A stretch of 64,000 bases of DNA from Ravibacter sp964559125 (GCA_964559125.1 CAZLGW010000028.1:1-64000); one strand, 5' to 3'. Counted from the first letter of the stretch, positions 16,507 to 26,091 are shown. Numbers and translations: made by a program. The notes: a model not told the origin generated them from the letters alone.

Positions 16507-16722
16507 ATGACAACATTTCAGGTATCTGTTCCCGAGAGCAAAATTTCTTCATTTAGGGAGTTCATGGAGGCCATTGGAGCAGAGTATTCAGAATTCACTT
16601 CCGGTTTCGAACTAACTGAAGAACAAAAAAAGCTGTTAGATAAGATAGATGACATTCCTCCGTCGGAATACACTCCGGCTAATGTATTCTTGCAGCAAAT
16701 AAGAAGAGAGTATGAACTATAA
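16507..16722 (+). CDS. putative antitoxin of a RelE/ParE pair
   Basis: The 71-residue protein starts MTTFQVSVPESK; an in-frame ATG at 16480 would add nine residues that look less natural. It has an N-terminal strand-like segment and a C-terminal half rich in Lys and acidic residues (TEEQKKLLDKIDDIPPSEYTP). It is small, and its end overlaps the start of a toxin-like gene by 11 bases, which is typical of type II antitoxins. I do not recognise the family; the assignment comes from context. Confidence 0.7.
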   Translation: MTTFQVSVPESKISSFREFMEAIGAEYSEFTSGFELTEEQKKLLDKIDDIPPSEYTPANVFLQQIRREYEL

Positions 16723-17008
16723 GGTGATACTTTCACCTGTTGCCAAAGCAGACATCCGGCAGGCAGTTAAATACTATACTTTGAAAGTTTCTGAAACGGT
16801 AGCCGAAAATTTCCTCAGTGAATTGGAAAACGCTATCAAGGTGATTGCGATTAATCCGTTTTTTCAAGTGTACTATAAAGAAAACCGGGGTCTTCCCATG
16901 AGGAAGTTTCCCTATATTATCATTTTTAAGGTCGATAAACCGGAACAGACCGTATTTGTGAAAGCTATATTCCATACATCTCAGAATCCGGAAAAGTACC
17001 CTGAGTAG
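16712..17008 (+). CDS. RelE/ParE-family toxin
   Basis: The 98-residue protein has the RelE/ParE superfamily pattern: MNYKVILSPVAKADIRQAVKYY, a helical hairpin, NPFFQVYYKENRGLPMRKFPYIIIF and a final strand VFVKAIFHTSQNPEKY. The HTSQNPE ending resembles ParE/plasmid-stabilisation toxins more than the mRNA-cleaving RelE. It overlaps the antitoxin gene by 11 bases. Targets could be gyrase or ribosome-bound mRNA; the sequence does not decide. Confidence 0.85.
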   Translation: MNYKVILSPVAKADIRQAVKYYTLKVSETVAENFLSELENAIKVIAINPFFQVYYKENRGLPMRKFPYIIIFKVDKPEQTVFVKAIFHTSQNPEKYPE

Positions 17009-17051
17009 CTACGTTTCCTTTTCAAAATGATGAGGTGTATCCCCTTAATTC

Positions 17052-18614
17052 ATGTTGCGTACAACCACATTTATTATAATAGTACTGAGTTTTTTAAGAG
17101 CCGGGGCCCAAACCAATGATTGGGTGCTGTATTACCGGCAGACAGACCGGGATTTTACCGGCCCGCGCTCCTTTATCGATTCGCTGGGGAAAATGCCCCC
17201 TCCTTTTGCGAAGGAAGTCATAGAAAGCCTGTCTCATCAACACGGGAATACGGCCCGGGTCATGCTGTCTAAAGCTATTTACACCCGGGAGAACGGCTTT
17301 TTCTTTGAAAAGAACGATTGGCGTACCTGGTGGTCGCGGGCGTTGGAGGAGGCTACCCGAAAGGACGAAATGAACGTACTTTTTGCCGGCTTTTTTTATT
17401 TCGGCGATTTGTACAACGCGATGCAGAATGTCGATACCGCCACTTTTTACCTGATGAAAGCCGCAGATGTCGCCCGGAAGGCAGGTTATCGGTTCAATAA
17501 GGAAACCAACCTGGGGGTATTGGTAGGCCATGCTTTATATAAAACGCGTAATTACCGGGAATGCGCCGATTATTGCCTGGAAGCCCTCCCGGATACGGCC
17601 TCGAAAGATCCTATGTTCGTCATCGCTATTTTGAATAACCTGGGGCTCAGCTATAAGCGTCTGGCGAAATACGATTCGGCACAATACTATTTCAGGGAAG
17701 CGGCCGACTATGCTTACAGGCACGATATCAAAGTATGGTGGGGCATAGCGACCGGCAATATCGGTGATGCGCTGTATGAGCAGGGCAGGGAACCGGAAGC
17801 AATACGCTATTGGAAAGCAGATTATGATTCGTGTATGAAATACGGCGAGCCGCTCAGCGCTTTCCTGTCGGGGGCTTTTATAGGTCGCTACGAGTTTAAA
17901 AACGGCGACCGGTCGAAAGCGATGGCTAACGTGCAGCAGGCCTTCAGGCAAAGCGCCGGGAAAAGCCTTGTAAACGAGCTGGCGATAAGTGAAATCCTGG
18001 GCGACTTTTATGTAGCGCTGGGAAAAAAAGATTCGGCTGCCTATTTTAAAGATTTTCATGGACGGCTGAGAGATTCCCTTTCAGCGGTCCATCAGCGAAA
18101 CAACTATTCTTTTCTCAAACTGAAGCTCGACTATGAGAACAGTCAGCAGGAAGCGCAGACCCTCATGATGGAAAAGGAGACGGAGGTGTGGCGGCGGAAT
18201 ATGCTTTTGGTATCGCTGCTGGTGATGGGGTTGGTGTCGGCTTTTTTATACAATCGCCAACGAAAGAAAATGCAGTCCGGATACCGGCAAGAGGCCGGTG
18301 CTGCGGAAGAGTTGGCCGCACAGGAAAACCTCGCAAGCAAAACGCTGCTTACGGACCACGACTGGCTCAATTTCAAAGATTCTTTTGATAGGTCGTATCC
18401 CGGCTTCTTCGGGCGCCTCAAAATAGCAGCTCCGGGTGTTACTTCGGCCGAAACCCGGCTGGCTGCCCTGATGAAGCTTAACCTCGGAAGCAAAGAGATG
18501 GCCGTTATGCAGGGAATAAGCCTGGGTGCTGTCCGTGTGACCAAAAGCCGCCTGCGGGCGAGGCTGGGCCTTTCGGCGAAAGATAGTCTCGAAGAGTTTA
18601 TACAAAAATTATGA
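17052..18614 (+). CDS. TPR membrane protein with C-terminal LuxR-like HTH
   Basis: The 520-residue protein has a signal peptide (MLRTTTFIIIVLSFLRAGAQ), TPR repeats over roughly residues 90-320 (for example ILNNLGLSYKRLAKYDSAQYYFREAADYA, split by short linkers), a membrane segment at about 382-400, a coiled stretch and a C-terminal helix-turn-helix at about 462-520 (LNLGSKEMAVMQGISLGAVRVTKSRLRARLGL). This is the Bacteroidota layout in which a periplasmic TPR sensor is joined through the membrane to a cytoplasmic DNA-binding domain. A large T9SS protein gene follows and could be a target, by inference. Confidence 0.85.
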   Translation: MLRTTTFIIIVLSFLRAGAQTNDWVLYYRQTDRDFTGPRSFIDSLGKMPPPFAKEVIESLSHQHGNTARVMLSKAIYTRENGFFFEKNDWRTWWSRALEEATRKDEMNVLFAGFFYFGDLYNAMQNVDTATFYLMKAADVARKAGYRFNKETNLGVLVGHALYKTRNYRECADYCLEALPDTASKDPMFVIAILNNLGLSYKRLAKYDSAQYYFREAADYAYRHDIKVWWGIATGNIGDALYEQGREPEAIRYWKADYDSCMKYGEPLSAFLSGAFIGRYEFKNGDRSKAMANVQQAFRQSAGKSLVNELAISEILGDFYVALGKKDSAAYFKDFHGRLRDSLSAVHQRNNYSFLKLKLDYENSQQEAQTLMMEKETEVWRRNMLLVSLLVMGLVSAFLYNRQRKKMQSGYRQEAGAAEELAAQENLASKTLLTDHDWLNFKDSFDRSYPGFFGRLKIAAPGVTSAETRLAALMKLNLGSKEMAVMQGISLGAVRVTKSRLRARLGLSAKDSLEEFIQKL

Positions 18615-18644
18615 ATAGGGTCGGGCTGAAGCCCGACCCTATTC
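18613..18644 (+). terminator. perfect 14-bp hairpin at the end of the TPR/HTH gene
   Basis: Arms 18613-18626 and 18631-18644 are perfectly complementary around a TGAA loop, beginning within the stop codon of the TPR/HTH gene. There is no T-run after it, so it may act as a 3'-end stabiliser or a weak terminator rather than a classical one. Confidence 0.6.
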
Positions 18645-18811
18645 ACGTCTGTAACGCTTTGTAACGGCTGATTTTCACGGTCTGCCGTATTTCCTCCTTA
18701 TGTTTATCCGCTGTTGATCCAGACCGTAGATCTGTATGGCACGTGTTCCCGGATCACGAGAATACCTCATAGCTGTAAACATTTCCAATCACGCCGAACC
18801 TTTTTTTGTAT

Positions 18812-21800
18812 ATGAAAACAACGTTATTGTTCCTCTTTTTTCTGGTATTTACAGGGATTTCAGTAAAGGCTGCCATACGGTATGTGAAGTCTGGCGGGAC
18901 TGGTGACGGCAGCTCCTGGAATGCCGCCAGCGGTGACCTGCAGTTGATGATAACAAATTCGGCGGATGGCGATCAGGTCTGGGTTGCGAAAGGAACCTAT
19001 ACTCCTCCTAACCGAACCGTTCTTTCCACAGGAGCTGACCCGGCTGACCGGGCCTTTGTGCTGAACTATGGTGTGAAGATATACGGCGGCTTTCCGGAAA
19101 ACGGTGGTACCTGGGCGCAACGGGATTGGGTTGTGAATGAGACTATACTTTCAGGTTCTCTGGGAAATGATTTTCATGTTAATCATGTGGTGATTTCGGT
19201 TGGCGACGTGGGTACTGCCTGTTTGGATGGATTTGTTATCAGGGATGGAAAGGCCAGGCTTCATTCAGGGCAGGACTACCAAATCTGGCTCTATGGGTCG
19301 GCCATGTCCTTTTCCGTGCACAAACAATTTGGGGGAGGGATATCGCTAAGCAGCTCAAGCCCGAGGCTGGAGAACCTCGTCATTCGTAATAATTCATCAG
19401 AATTCTATGGAGGAGGTATCTATGTGGTCTTTTCAAGCCCGACCCTGGTTAACGTGACGATTACCGACAATTATTCGTCCGTACACGGCGGCGGAATGGT
19501 TGTGAATGGAAACAGTGCGCTTTCAACTCCCCCTCCTGTTCTTCACAATGTGACGATAGAAAAAAACACCGCTGAGCAATCGGGGGGAGGGGCCAGTTGC
19601 TTTTTCCCGGTAACATTCCATAATGCGACCATTCGCGGAAATCGGGCCAATTCGAATGGTGGAGGATTGTTTTGGAGTGCGGCAGCGGAGGGCTCACTAA
19701 CCAATGTCGTTATTTCGGGAAACATCGCTACTAATGGTGGAGGGATGTATTTGGCTGCGTCATCACCGGTTATTACTAACGCAACGATCTCCGGAAATTA
19801 CACGTATCCATCGTCGACGAGCAGCAGCGGTATCATGAGTAACGGAGCATCGAATCCGTTGATCCGCAATTCGGTAATATGGGGAAATACGGGCGCTGCG
19901 GATTATACAGGCGGGATAGCCGACGCGTCTGCCAATAATTATATCAAGGGTCTCGCGGCCCATAACGGATCTGAACCCTATATCGGGAGCAATTTTTTTA
20001 TTGATCCTGTCGAAGCAGCGCTTAATACCCCCACCGCAACGGGAGATTTTCGCCTGAAAGATAGCAGCCCTGCCATTGAAGCAGGAAATAGTAGTTATCT
20101 GCCTGCCGGAACTACCACCGACCGGGACGGAAACCCTCGAATCCGGCTCTGTGAGGTCGACGCCGGCGCCTTCGAATATGCAGCCGATCACCTGAACCTA
20201 TCCTTTTACGTAGACGCATCAAATGGCGGCGATTCCTATACGGGAAAGGGTTGGGACAACGCCTACAAGACGCTGGGCTATGCGCTGCAGAAGGTCGCGC
20301 AGCTATGCCCATCCGTCACCGCTGAGATTTACGTGGCCGGAGGATTTTACTATCCGACGGGGGAGCAGGGAGGTGATGACCGGGATGCTGCCTTTGTGAT
20401 ACCGCAGCGGGGAGGGGTTAAGCTCTATGGCGGCTATCACCCGGGTACGGGTGTAAGGGATATTGGCGCTTTTTCGACTGTACTCAGCGGTGACATCAAT
20501 ACCCCGGGAACCTATACGGATAACAGCCACCATGTGTTGGTGCTGGCCGGGCTTGGGTCAGGTGCCGATAGTGTGGTGATTGATGGTTTTACGATAACAG
20601 GCGGATATGCTATGGGCGAGGAGGGGATTACGATCAACAACACCTCGATCCCCCGGAGCGAAGGGGGCGGTATTTATGCGGCCAATAACAGTAATAATCC
20701 CAATATAGCCATTCGCCATTGCAGGATACAGGATAACAAAGCGGATCGGGCAGGAGGTATGCGCAATGCAAACGGAACAGATCCGTTGGTGGCCTATTGT
20801 TTCTTCTCAGGAAATGAAGCGATCATTAACAACGGGGGCGCCATGTACAATTCGCACAATGCTTCACCCCTTGTGCTCAACAGCCTTTTCACCGGCAATA
20901 AAGCCCAGGCCAACGGAGGGGCTGTCTATAACTATTATAATGTGGCGTTTGCTGCCTTCAGTTGCACCATGTCGGGCAACAATAGTATGTCCGGATCGGG
21001 AGCTGTCCACAATTATTCGCTTAACGACGTAATTTCTTCGAATGTCGTTGCCAAAATCTACAATAGCATTGTGTGGCAAAATTCCGGCGGACTGATCAAC
21101 CAGGGAATCCATAGCATTTCTCCGGTAGCGCATAGCCTGGTACAGGGCTGGACGGAGGAGGGCAGTATTTCAGGTGTCTCAAACCCGGTTTTCCGGCAGG
21201 CCCCGGGGTATCCCTCTGCGCCTTTTACGGATGGTGATTACCGGGTCAGGCCATGTGTTCCGGTAATTGACGCAGGAAATAACGAATGGGTAGATGAGTT
21301 TGGGTTGCTTACCGACATTGCGGGCAACCCTCGCAAAAGGGACGGAATAACGGATATCGGCGCGTATGAGAACCGGCGTTTTAGCCTCGCTGCTACCCCT
21401 GGTGCCACCGTGAATGCTACCGACATTTGTTATAGTGAAGGGTGGTTGTACTATTACGACCCGGAGGATAACGCGGTGGCGCTTGGGATTTATTACCAGG
21501 AAGGAGATCTACTCTGGGGTGTAACCTCCAATCTGAATAGTAGCTACGGATCAGGGAATGCGGCGATGCTCGAAAAGCCCTTTGGTCAGAACTTTGACCT
21601 GATCCCTCTTAACCGGAGTTGGACCGCACAGGCATCCAGTGAAATTACAGAACCTCTTCCTGTCCGCTACTTCGTCAGTGAGGACGATCTTGCGGACCTG
21701 GATGGTAACAACGGATTTAGCGGCCTTGTCCTCTACAAAATAAATGGCGCGGATGCCTATAACACAGCGGCCGACGGCTACAAGGAGTATAGCTATACCA

Positions 21801-22453
21801 ATGCCGACGCGCCGGGCGCAAACCAGTTTAGTACAGGGATTTTCCGGGGATTGGACTATGTGCAGTTTGCCGTGACCAGTCTAAGCAGTGGTGCGCTTGC
21901 CGTAAAAAACAACGATCCGCTGCCGGTATCACTGGCTGATTTCAGCGTGCGTAAAGAGGAGCATCATGCCCTGCTGACCTGGCAGACGACTGCCGAAGTC
22001 AACGCCTCCCATTTTGATATAGAGCGCAGCGCCGACGGCCGGTCCTGGCAAAAAATCGGACAGGTGGGATCCAAAGGTACCGAAGGGGCGCTTGCCGATT
22101 ATACCTTTCGCGACCGGTTTCCGCTTTCACCACAGGAAAGAGGGGCCGCTTTACGGTACTACCGGCTGAAAATGACGGACTTTGACGGGACTTTTTCCTA
22201 TTCTGAAATCCGCTCCCTCCGCTGGGACGGCGCCGCTCCTGTCGCGGCCGTCATTTACCCTAACCCGGCGAGTGGGTATATCAAAGTAGAAACCGCAACC
22301 GGCGGCCTGCTGCTTGTCAGCGATATTGCCGGCCGACGCCTGACGGAGATAAACGCACAGGCAGGCATAAACGAAATGGATGTCCGTAACCTACCTGCAG
22401 GCGTGTATTTCGTGTCTATCAACGGTATCTCGCTACGATGGGTGAAGCAGTAA
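18812..22453 (+). CDS. large secreted beta-helix protein with T9SS sorting domain
   Basis: The ATG at 18812 gives a 1213-residue protein with a signal peptide (MKTTLLFLFFLVFTGISVKA). Two right-handed parallel beta-helix regions (about 30-440 and 465-860) contain repeated Gly/Asn-rich coils such as NSNGGGLFWS and the motif VDAGAFEYA/ITDIGAYE that closes 'choice-of-anchor Q' domains. A fibronectin-like stalk (LADFSVRKEEHHALLTWQT) follows and a type A T9SS sorting domain ends the protein (VIYPNPASGYIKVE to the end). It is probably a surface adhesin or polysaccharide-binding protein. Confidence 0.9.
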   Translation: MKTTLLFLFFLVFTGISVKAAIRYVKSGGTGDGSSWNAASGDLQLMITNSADGDQVWVAKGTYTPPNRTVLSTGADPADRAFVLNYGVKIYGGFPENGGTWAQRDWVVNETILSGSLGNDFHVNHVVISVGDVGTACLDGFVIRDGKARLHSGQDYQIWLYGSAMSFSVHKQFGGGISLSSSSPRLENLVIRNNSSEFYGGGIYVVFSSPTLVNVTITDNYSSVHGGGMVVNGNSALSTPPPVLHNVTIEKNTAEQSGGGASCFFPVTFHNATIRGNRANSNGGGLFWSAAAEGSLTNVVISGNIATNGGGMYLAASSPVITNATISGNYTYPSSTSSSGIMSNGASNPLIRNSVIWGNTGAADYTGGIADASANNYIKGLAAHNGSEPYIGSNFFIDPVEAALNTPTATGDFRLKDSSPAIEAGNSSYLPAGTTTDRDGNPRIRLCEVDAGAFEYAADHLNLSFYVDASNGGDSYTGKGWDNAYKTLGYALQKVAQLCPSVTAEIYVAGGFYYPTGEQGGDDRDAAFVIPQRGGVKLYGGYHPGTGVRDIGAFSTVLSGDINTPGTYTDNSHHVLVLAGLGSGADSVVIDGFTITGGYAMGEEGITINNTSIPRSEGGGIYAANNSNNPNIAIRHCRIQDNKADRAGGMRNANGTDPLVAYCFFSGNEAIINNGGAMYNSHNASPLVLNSLFTGNKAQANGGAVYNYYNVAFAAFSCTMSGNNSMSGSGAVHNYSLNDVISSNVVAKIYNSIVWQNSGGLINQGIHSISPVAHSLVQGWTEEGSISGVSNPVFRQAPGYPSAPFTDGDYRVRPCVPVIDAGNNEWVDEFGLLTDIAGNPRKRDGITDIGAYENRRFSLAATPGATVNATDICYSEGWLYYYDPEDNAVALGIYYQEGDLLWGVTSNLNSSYGSGNAAMLEKPFGQNFDLIPLNRSWTAQASSEITEPLPVRYFVSEDDLADLDGNNGFSGLVLYKINGADAYNTAADGYKEYSYTNADAPGANQFSTGIFRGLDYVQFAVTSLSSGALAVKNNDPLPVSLADFSVRKEEHHALLTWQTTAEVNASHFDIERSADGRSWQKIGQVGSKGTEGALADYTFRDRFPLSPQERGAALRYYRLKMTDFDGTFSYSEIRSLRWDGAAPVAAVIYPNPASGYIKVETATGGLLLVSDIAGRRLTEINAQAGINEMDVRNLPAGVYFVSINGISLRWVKQ

Positions 22454-22459
22454 TGAGAA

Positions 22460-22507
22460 GATACCCGGCCCCATCCTGATAGCTATCGGGACAGAGGCCG
22501 GGGTATC
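22460..22507 (+). terminator. hairpin after the T9SS beta-helix gene, enclosing a CCCGATAGCTATCGGG-like palindrome
   Basis: The outer arms GATACCCGGCC (22460-22470) and GGCCGGGGTATC (22496-22507) pair with one bulge, and TTTT occurs a few bases downstream (ATTTTC). The inner part holds CCTGATAGCTATCGGG (22475-22490), a near-palindrome seen again at 28327-28345. It lies 7 bases past the stop codon and probably ends transcription. Confidence 0.65.
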
Positions 22508-22512
22508 ATTTT

Positions 22513-23337
22513 CTAATTGCTTTGCGCTACCTTCGTATTGTCGGGTATCAGGTCTTTAGGCCTGTTGAGGTAGCTGTGGTATTCTGAAAGCGAGGCCAGG
22601 AAATCTTCATCGAGCCAGGTACTGCTGCGCTCAGGCTTATTGAAAAGCTCCTTTACCGCCACAATTTTGTACACGTATTTCGAGGTTTCACTGTTGAGCC
22701 TGAGCTGGTAGAAGTTGTTTTTCTTCTGCGCGTCCATTTGCCTGATGAGCCTGGCCGGGCCTGCGTTGTATGCGGCGGCGGCGAGTGTCCAGTTTCCAAG
22801 TTCTCCGTACAGCCATTTCAGGTATTTGGCGGCTGCGTGGGTCGACTTTACAAGGTCGGTGCGTTCGTCTACGATATCGTCAACCCGCAACCCGAGCGCT
22901 ATGGCTGTCTGCGGCATGAACTGCCAGTAGCCTACCGCCCCTTTCGGAGAAACAGCAAATGATGTAAAGTTGCTCTCAACCAGCGGGATGTAGACAAGAT
23001 CCGTAGGGAGGTTGTATTGCCTGAGGATCTTGCTGATTACTTTCAGGTCGGCCGCAACCTGCTTCTTGTATTCCCTGTAGTTGGGGTGGCTGAAATGCTT
23101 TACTGCGTTGTGGTAACGGCGGGCAACGTGCGATTCTGTAAGGGGTAGCTCGTCGCCGCAAAAGTCAATCTGGAGCATGGTCGTATCGATGACGGGCCCC
23201 GCAATAGTCTGTGTGCTGTCTGTTGATGAAACACCTTCTGTTGATCCGCTGATTTCATCGATCAGCTGGATGGTTTGTCTGCTTATATGTCCTGTAAAAA
23301 TAACGGACAACAAAATCAAAACTACATACCGTAACAT
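22513..23337 (-). CDS. lytic transglycosylase (SLT domain)
   Basis: This enzyme cuts the glycan strand of peptidoglycan, forming anhydromuramic ends. The 274-residue protein has an N-terminal signal peptide (to about residue 20) and an SLT/GH23 domain with catalytic Glu121 in LVESNFTSFAVS, followed by GAVGYWQFMPQTA and AAAAYNAGPARL. No LysM repeats are present, so it is shorter than MltD. A -7 box lies about 35 bases upstream. Confidence 0.92.
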   Translation of the reverse strand: MLRYVVLILLSVIFTGHISRQTIQLIDEISGSTEGVSSTDSTQTIAGPVIDTTMLQIDFCGDELPLTESHVARRYHNAVKHFSHPNYREYKKQVAADLKVISKILRQYNLPTDLVYIPLVESNFTSFAVSPKGAVGYWQFMPQTAIALGLRVDDIVDERTDLVKSTHAAAKYLKWLYGELGNWTLAAAAYNAGPARLIRQMDAQKKNNFYQLRLNSETSKYVYKIVAVKELFNKPERSSTWLDEDFLASLSEYHSYLNRPKDLIPDNTKVAQSN

Positions 23338-23372
23338 TCATTCTTATTTCGTGAAACATATTTTTCGGCCTG

Positions 23373-23380
23373 CAAAGATA
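23373..23380 (-). promoter_or_regulatory. -7 promoter box for the lytic transglycosylase
   Basis: On the minus strand this reads TATCTTTG (TAnnTTTG), 35 bases before the start. No clear -33 element is seen. Confidence 0.4.
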
Positions 23381-23535
23381 GTGAAATATAATTTATCTTA
23401 TCGATCCGACTTGTAAATAACTGTAAATTAACGAGATTAGTATTTAGAATTTGAATAAAAGTTATTTAACGGTACTAATCAAAGGTATGAGGCGTCAGCT
23501 ATGAGCGTTGAGGTGGAGGAATAGTAGTGCCGGTT

Positions 23536-23570
23536 TTTGCTGGAAGTTGAAAAAGTAATAGATAGTTTTG
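23536..23570 (+). promoter_or_regulatory. promoter for the CoA-transferase gene
   Basis: TTTG at 23536-23539 and TAGTTTTG at 23563-23570 (TAnnTTTG) are separated by 23 bases, close to the Bacteroidota -33/-7 arrangement, and lie 23 bases before the ATG. Confidence 0.5.
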
Positions 23571-23593
23571 CGCCTTCATCCTGATAGGTACTT

Positions 23594-25078
23594 ATGACAG
23601 AAGATCGCATTCATAGAAACGATTTAAGGAACAGAATTATTACACGGGAAGAGGCGGCATCCAGAATAAAGGATGGAATGGTAATTGCCACCAGTGGTTT
23701 TACCAAAGCCGGCGACAGCAAAGAGGTTCTGCCGGCCCTTGCCGAGCGGGCACTCACTGATCCGTTAAAAATTACGCTGATGACAGGCGCTTCCCTGGGT
23801 CACGGCACCGACGGAAAACTTGCCGAAGCCGGGGCGCTTTCGGTAAGGCTTCCCTTCCAGGTCGACCCGATCCTGCGGAAAAAAATAAATGAAGGGGAGG
23901 TGCTTTTCATCGATCAGCATCTCAGCGAAACTGCGGAATGTATTAAAACCGGCCATTTCCCCCCGATAGACTATGCCATCATAGAGGCGTCACAGATCCT
24001 GGCCGACGGGAGTATTGTGCCCACTACGTCAGTCGGCAATTCGGCGGTTTTCTGTCAACTGGCACGAAAAATCATAGTGGAGGTGAATACGTCCGTACCA
24101 CTTTCGGTAGTGGGAATCCACGACATTTTTTCGGCAGGAACCTATCCGAACCGTACCGTTATCCCGATTTTATCGCCCGACAGCAGGATAGGCAGGCCTT
24201 CCATAGCGGTTGATCCCGACAAGATCGAGGGTATTGTCTGGACGGATATACCTGACAGCCCTGCAGACGCTGCCTCCGACGACGATGCCACCCGTAATAT
24301 TGCAGGCCACCTGATCGATTTTTTCTCCTGGGAAGTAACAAAAGGCCGCCTGAAAGAGAGCCTTTTACCGCTGCAGGCCGGGATCGGGAAGGTTGCCAAC
24401 TCCATCCTGAGAGGGCTGGTGACCAGCCGGTTTCATGATCTTACCATGTATTCGGAGGTATTGCAGGATAGTACCTTCGATCTGTTTGATGCGGAGAAGC
24501 TGAACTTTGCTTCCGGATCGTCTATTACGCTGTCACAATCTTACCAGGAAAAGGTATTCGGAGATTTTGAGAGGTACAAGCACAAACTTATCCTGCGCCC
24601 CCAGGAAATCAGCAACGCGGTCGGGCTGATCAGGAGGCTTGCGGTCATTTCCATCAATACCGCCCTGGAATGTGATATTTACGGCAACATCAACTCCACG
24701 CACATTACGGGCACTCATATGATGAACGGCATCGGAGGATCGGAAGATTTTGCCCGCAACAGCTACCTGAGTATTTTCGTTACCCCCTCCGTTGCCAAAA
24801 AAGGAGCCATCTCTTCTATTGTCCCGATGGTGTCTCATGTCGATCATACCGAACACGACGTGGATATTATCGTAACAGACGAAGGACTGGCTGATCTCAG
24901 AGGCCTTGCGCCGCGTCAGCGTGCGAAGGTGATCATAGAAAATACCGTCCACCCCGATTACCGCCCCCGTTTGGAATCCTATTTCGAGAGGGCGTTAAAA
25001 AGGGGCGGCCATACCCCGCACCTGCTGGAAGAAGCGCTCAGCTGGCACCGTTCGCTGCAGGAGACAGGGAGGATGTAA
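23594..25078 (+). CDS. acetyl-CoA hydrolase / succinate:acetate CoA-transferase family enzyme
   Basis: The 494-residue protein is a class I CoA-transferase of the AarC/SCACT type, moving CoA between succinate and acetate, or an acetyl-CoA hydrolase. The catalytic Glu288 lies in MYSEVLQD, the expected position for this family. The CoA-binding segment LECDIYGNINSTHITGTHM and the loop GIGGSEDFARN follow. The N-terminal MVIATSGFTKAGDSKEV is also typical. Its last 41 bases overlap the 3' end of the convergent phytanoyl-CoA dioxygenase-like gene. Confidence 0.9.
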   Translation: MTEDRIHRNDLRNRIITREEAASRIKDGMVIATSGFTKAGDSKEVLPALAERALTDPLKITLMTGASLGHGTDGKLAEAGALSVRLPFQVDPILRKKINEGEVLFIDQHLSETAECIKTGHFPPIDYAIIEASQILADGSIVPTTSVGNSAVFCQLARKIIVEVNTSVPLSVVGIHDIFSAGTYPNRTVIPILSPDSRIGRPSIAVDPDKIEGIVWTDIPDSPADAASDDDATRNIAGHLIDFFSWEVTKGRLKESLLPLQAGIGKVANSILRGLVTSRFHDLTMYSEVLQDSTFDLFDAEKLNFASGSSITLSQSYQEKVFGDFERYKHKLILRPQEISNAVGLIRRLAVISINTALECDIYGNINSTHITGTHMMNGIGGSEDFARNSYLSIFVTPSVAKKGAISSIVPMVSHVDHTEHDVDIIVTDEGLADLRGLAPRQRAKVIIENTVHPDYRPRLESYFERALKRGGHTPHLLEEALSWHRSLQETGRM

Positions 25079-25952
25079 GTAAAAGCGGGAAAAACTGCCC
25101 CTGCATCCGGTTGCCTTTGGTAATAACGGGTACACCGGCCAGCAGCTCATTATCGCTATCCGACACAGTTCCGTCGGCAAAGACATTCAGAACGAACGCA
25201 CGTCGCGGTCTTTCCGACAGGTTTTCGTAGGAGCCGTGCACCGTAAGAGGGTGATGGAAAGTGGCATACCCTTTTTCCATCTCTACAGGGACGGGCTTGA
25301 ATTCCGCCTTTTGCGCATCGGTCAGGTAATCCATGAGGCCTTCCATATCGCCGGCCAGCTCCGGTTTGTCGAGCAAACCCCACCGGTGACTCCCGGGGAT
25401 GTAGTAGACACACCCGTTTTCTGTAGTAGCGTCGTCAAGACCTGTCCAGCAGGTCAGGTGCTGCATCGGTATCGTACGGGTCCAGTAAGAATAATCCTGG
25501 TGCCAGGCCACTACGCCGCCATGCCTGGCCGGCTTGCAGAAAAGCTGGTCGTGCCAGAAGCGTACAGGCTGCTCACCGAGCAGCTGGCTGGCAGCCATGA
25601 GGAATGCCGGGTTCCAGAGGACATCGTGAAAGCCGGGTTTTACGCGCCAGGCGCCCAGGGCGTGTAGCAGCACCTTTCCGGGATCGGACGACTCGTTGGA
25701 GTGGAATTCATAAAACAGCTCATGGCCCGGATGCTCCGGGTCGACCAGGTCTGCCAGCTCTTTATTCAACTGGTCTACCTGCCAGGGTTCCAGCAACTTA
25801 ACATTTGCAAGGTATCCATGCTCGTTAAAAAATTCCACCTGGTCATCTGTCAGGCGGTAAGGTTCCCATTCTTCGGGCGTTGCAGGAAACCGGAAAAGGT
25901 CGGATATCAGTTCGTGGCACTTTGACAGATCGTCAATTTGTTTTTCTGGCAT
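25038..25952 (-). CDS. phytanoyl-CoA dioxygenase (PhyH) family protein
   Basis: This 304-residue non-haem iron/2-oxoglutarate oxygenase has the iron triad His151 and Asp153 (AWHQDYSYW) and His239 (HPLTVHGS), with Arg250 likely binding 2-oxoglutarate. WTGLDDATTENGCVYYIPGSH is characteristic of PhyH proteins. The substrate cannot be read; many bacterial members hydroxylate small molecules rather than phytanoyl-CoA. It overlaps the convergent CoA-transferase gene by 41 bases at the 3' end. A -7 box lies 38 bases upstream. Confidence 0.9.
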   Translation of the reverse strand: MPEKQIDDLSKCHELISDLFRFPATPEEWEPYRLTDDQVEFFNEHGYLANVKLLEPWQVDQLNKELADLVDPEHPGHELFYEFHSNESSDPGKVLLHALGAWRVKPGFHDVLWNPAFLMAASQLLGEQPVRFWHDQLFCKPARHGGVVAWHQDYSYWTRTIPMQHLTCWTGLDDATTENGCVYYIPGSHRWGLLDKPELAGDMEGLMDYLTDAQKAEFKPVPVEMEKGYATFHHPLTVHGSYENLSERPRRAFVLNVFADGTVSDSDNELLAGVPVITKGNRMQGQFFPLLLTSSLSPAANGAS

Positions 25953-25990
25953 ATCGGGTAAAGGTCAGAATTTTGGATAACTACAGGAAT

Positions 25991-25998
25991 CAAAGTTA
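25991..25998 (-). promoter_or_regulatory. -7 promoter box for the PhyH-family gene
   Basis: On the minus strand this reads TAACTTTG, 38 bases before the start codon. No clear -33 element is seen. Confidence 0.45.
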
Positions 25999-26091
25999 CA
26001 ATATATGAACGACTGTAGTTTATAAAACATCATGGTATAGTTTAAAAGAATCAGTTAATTTGTATGATGTAACCACATTCCCTTTAAGCCT

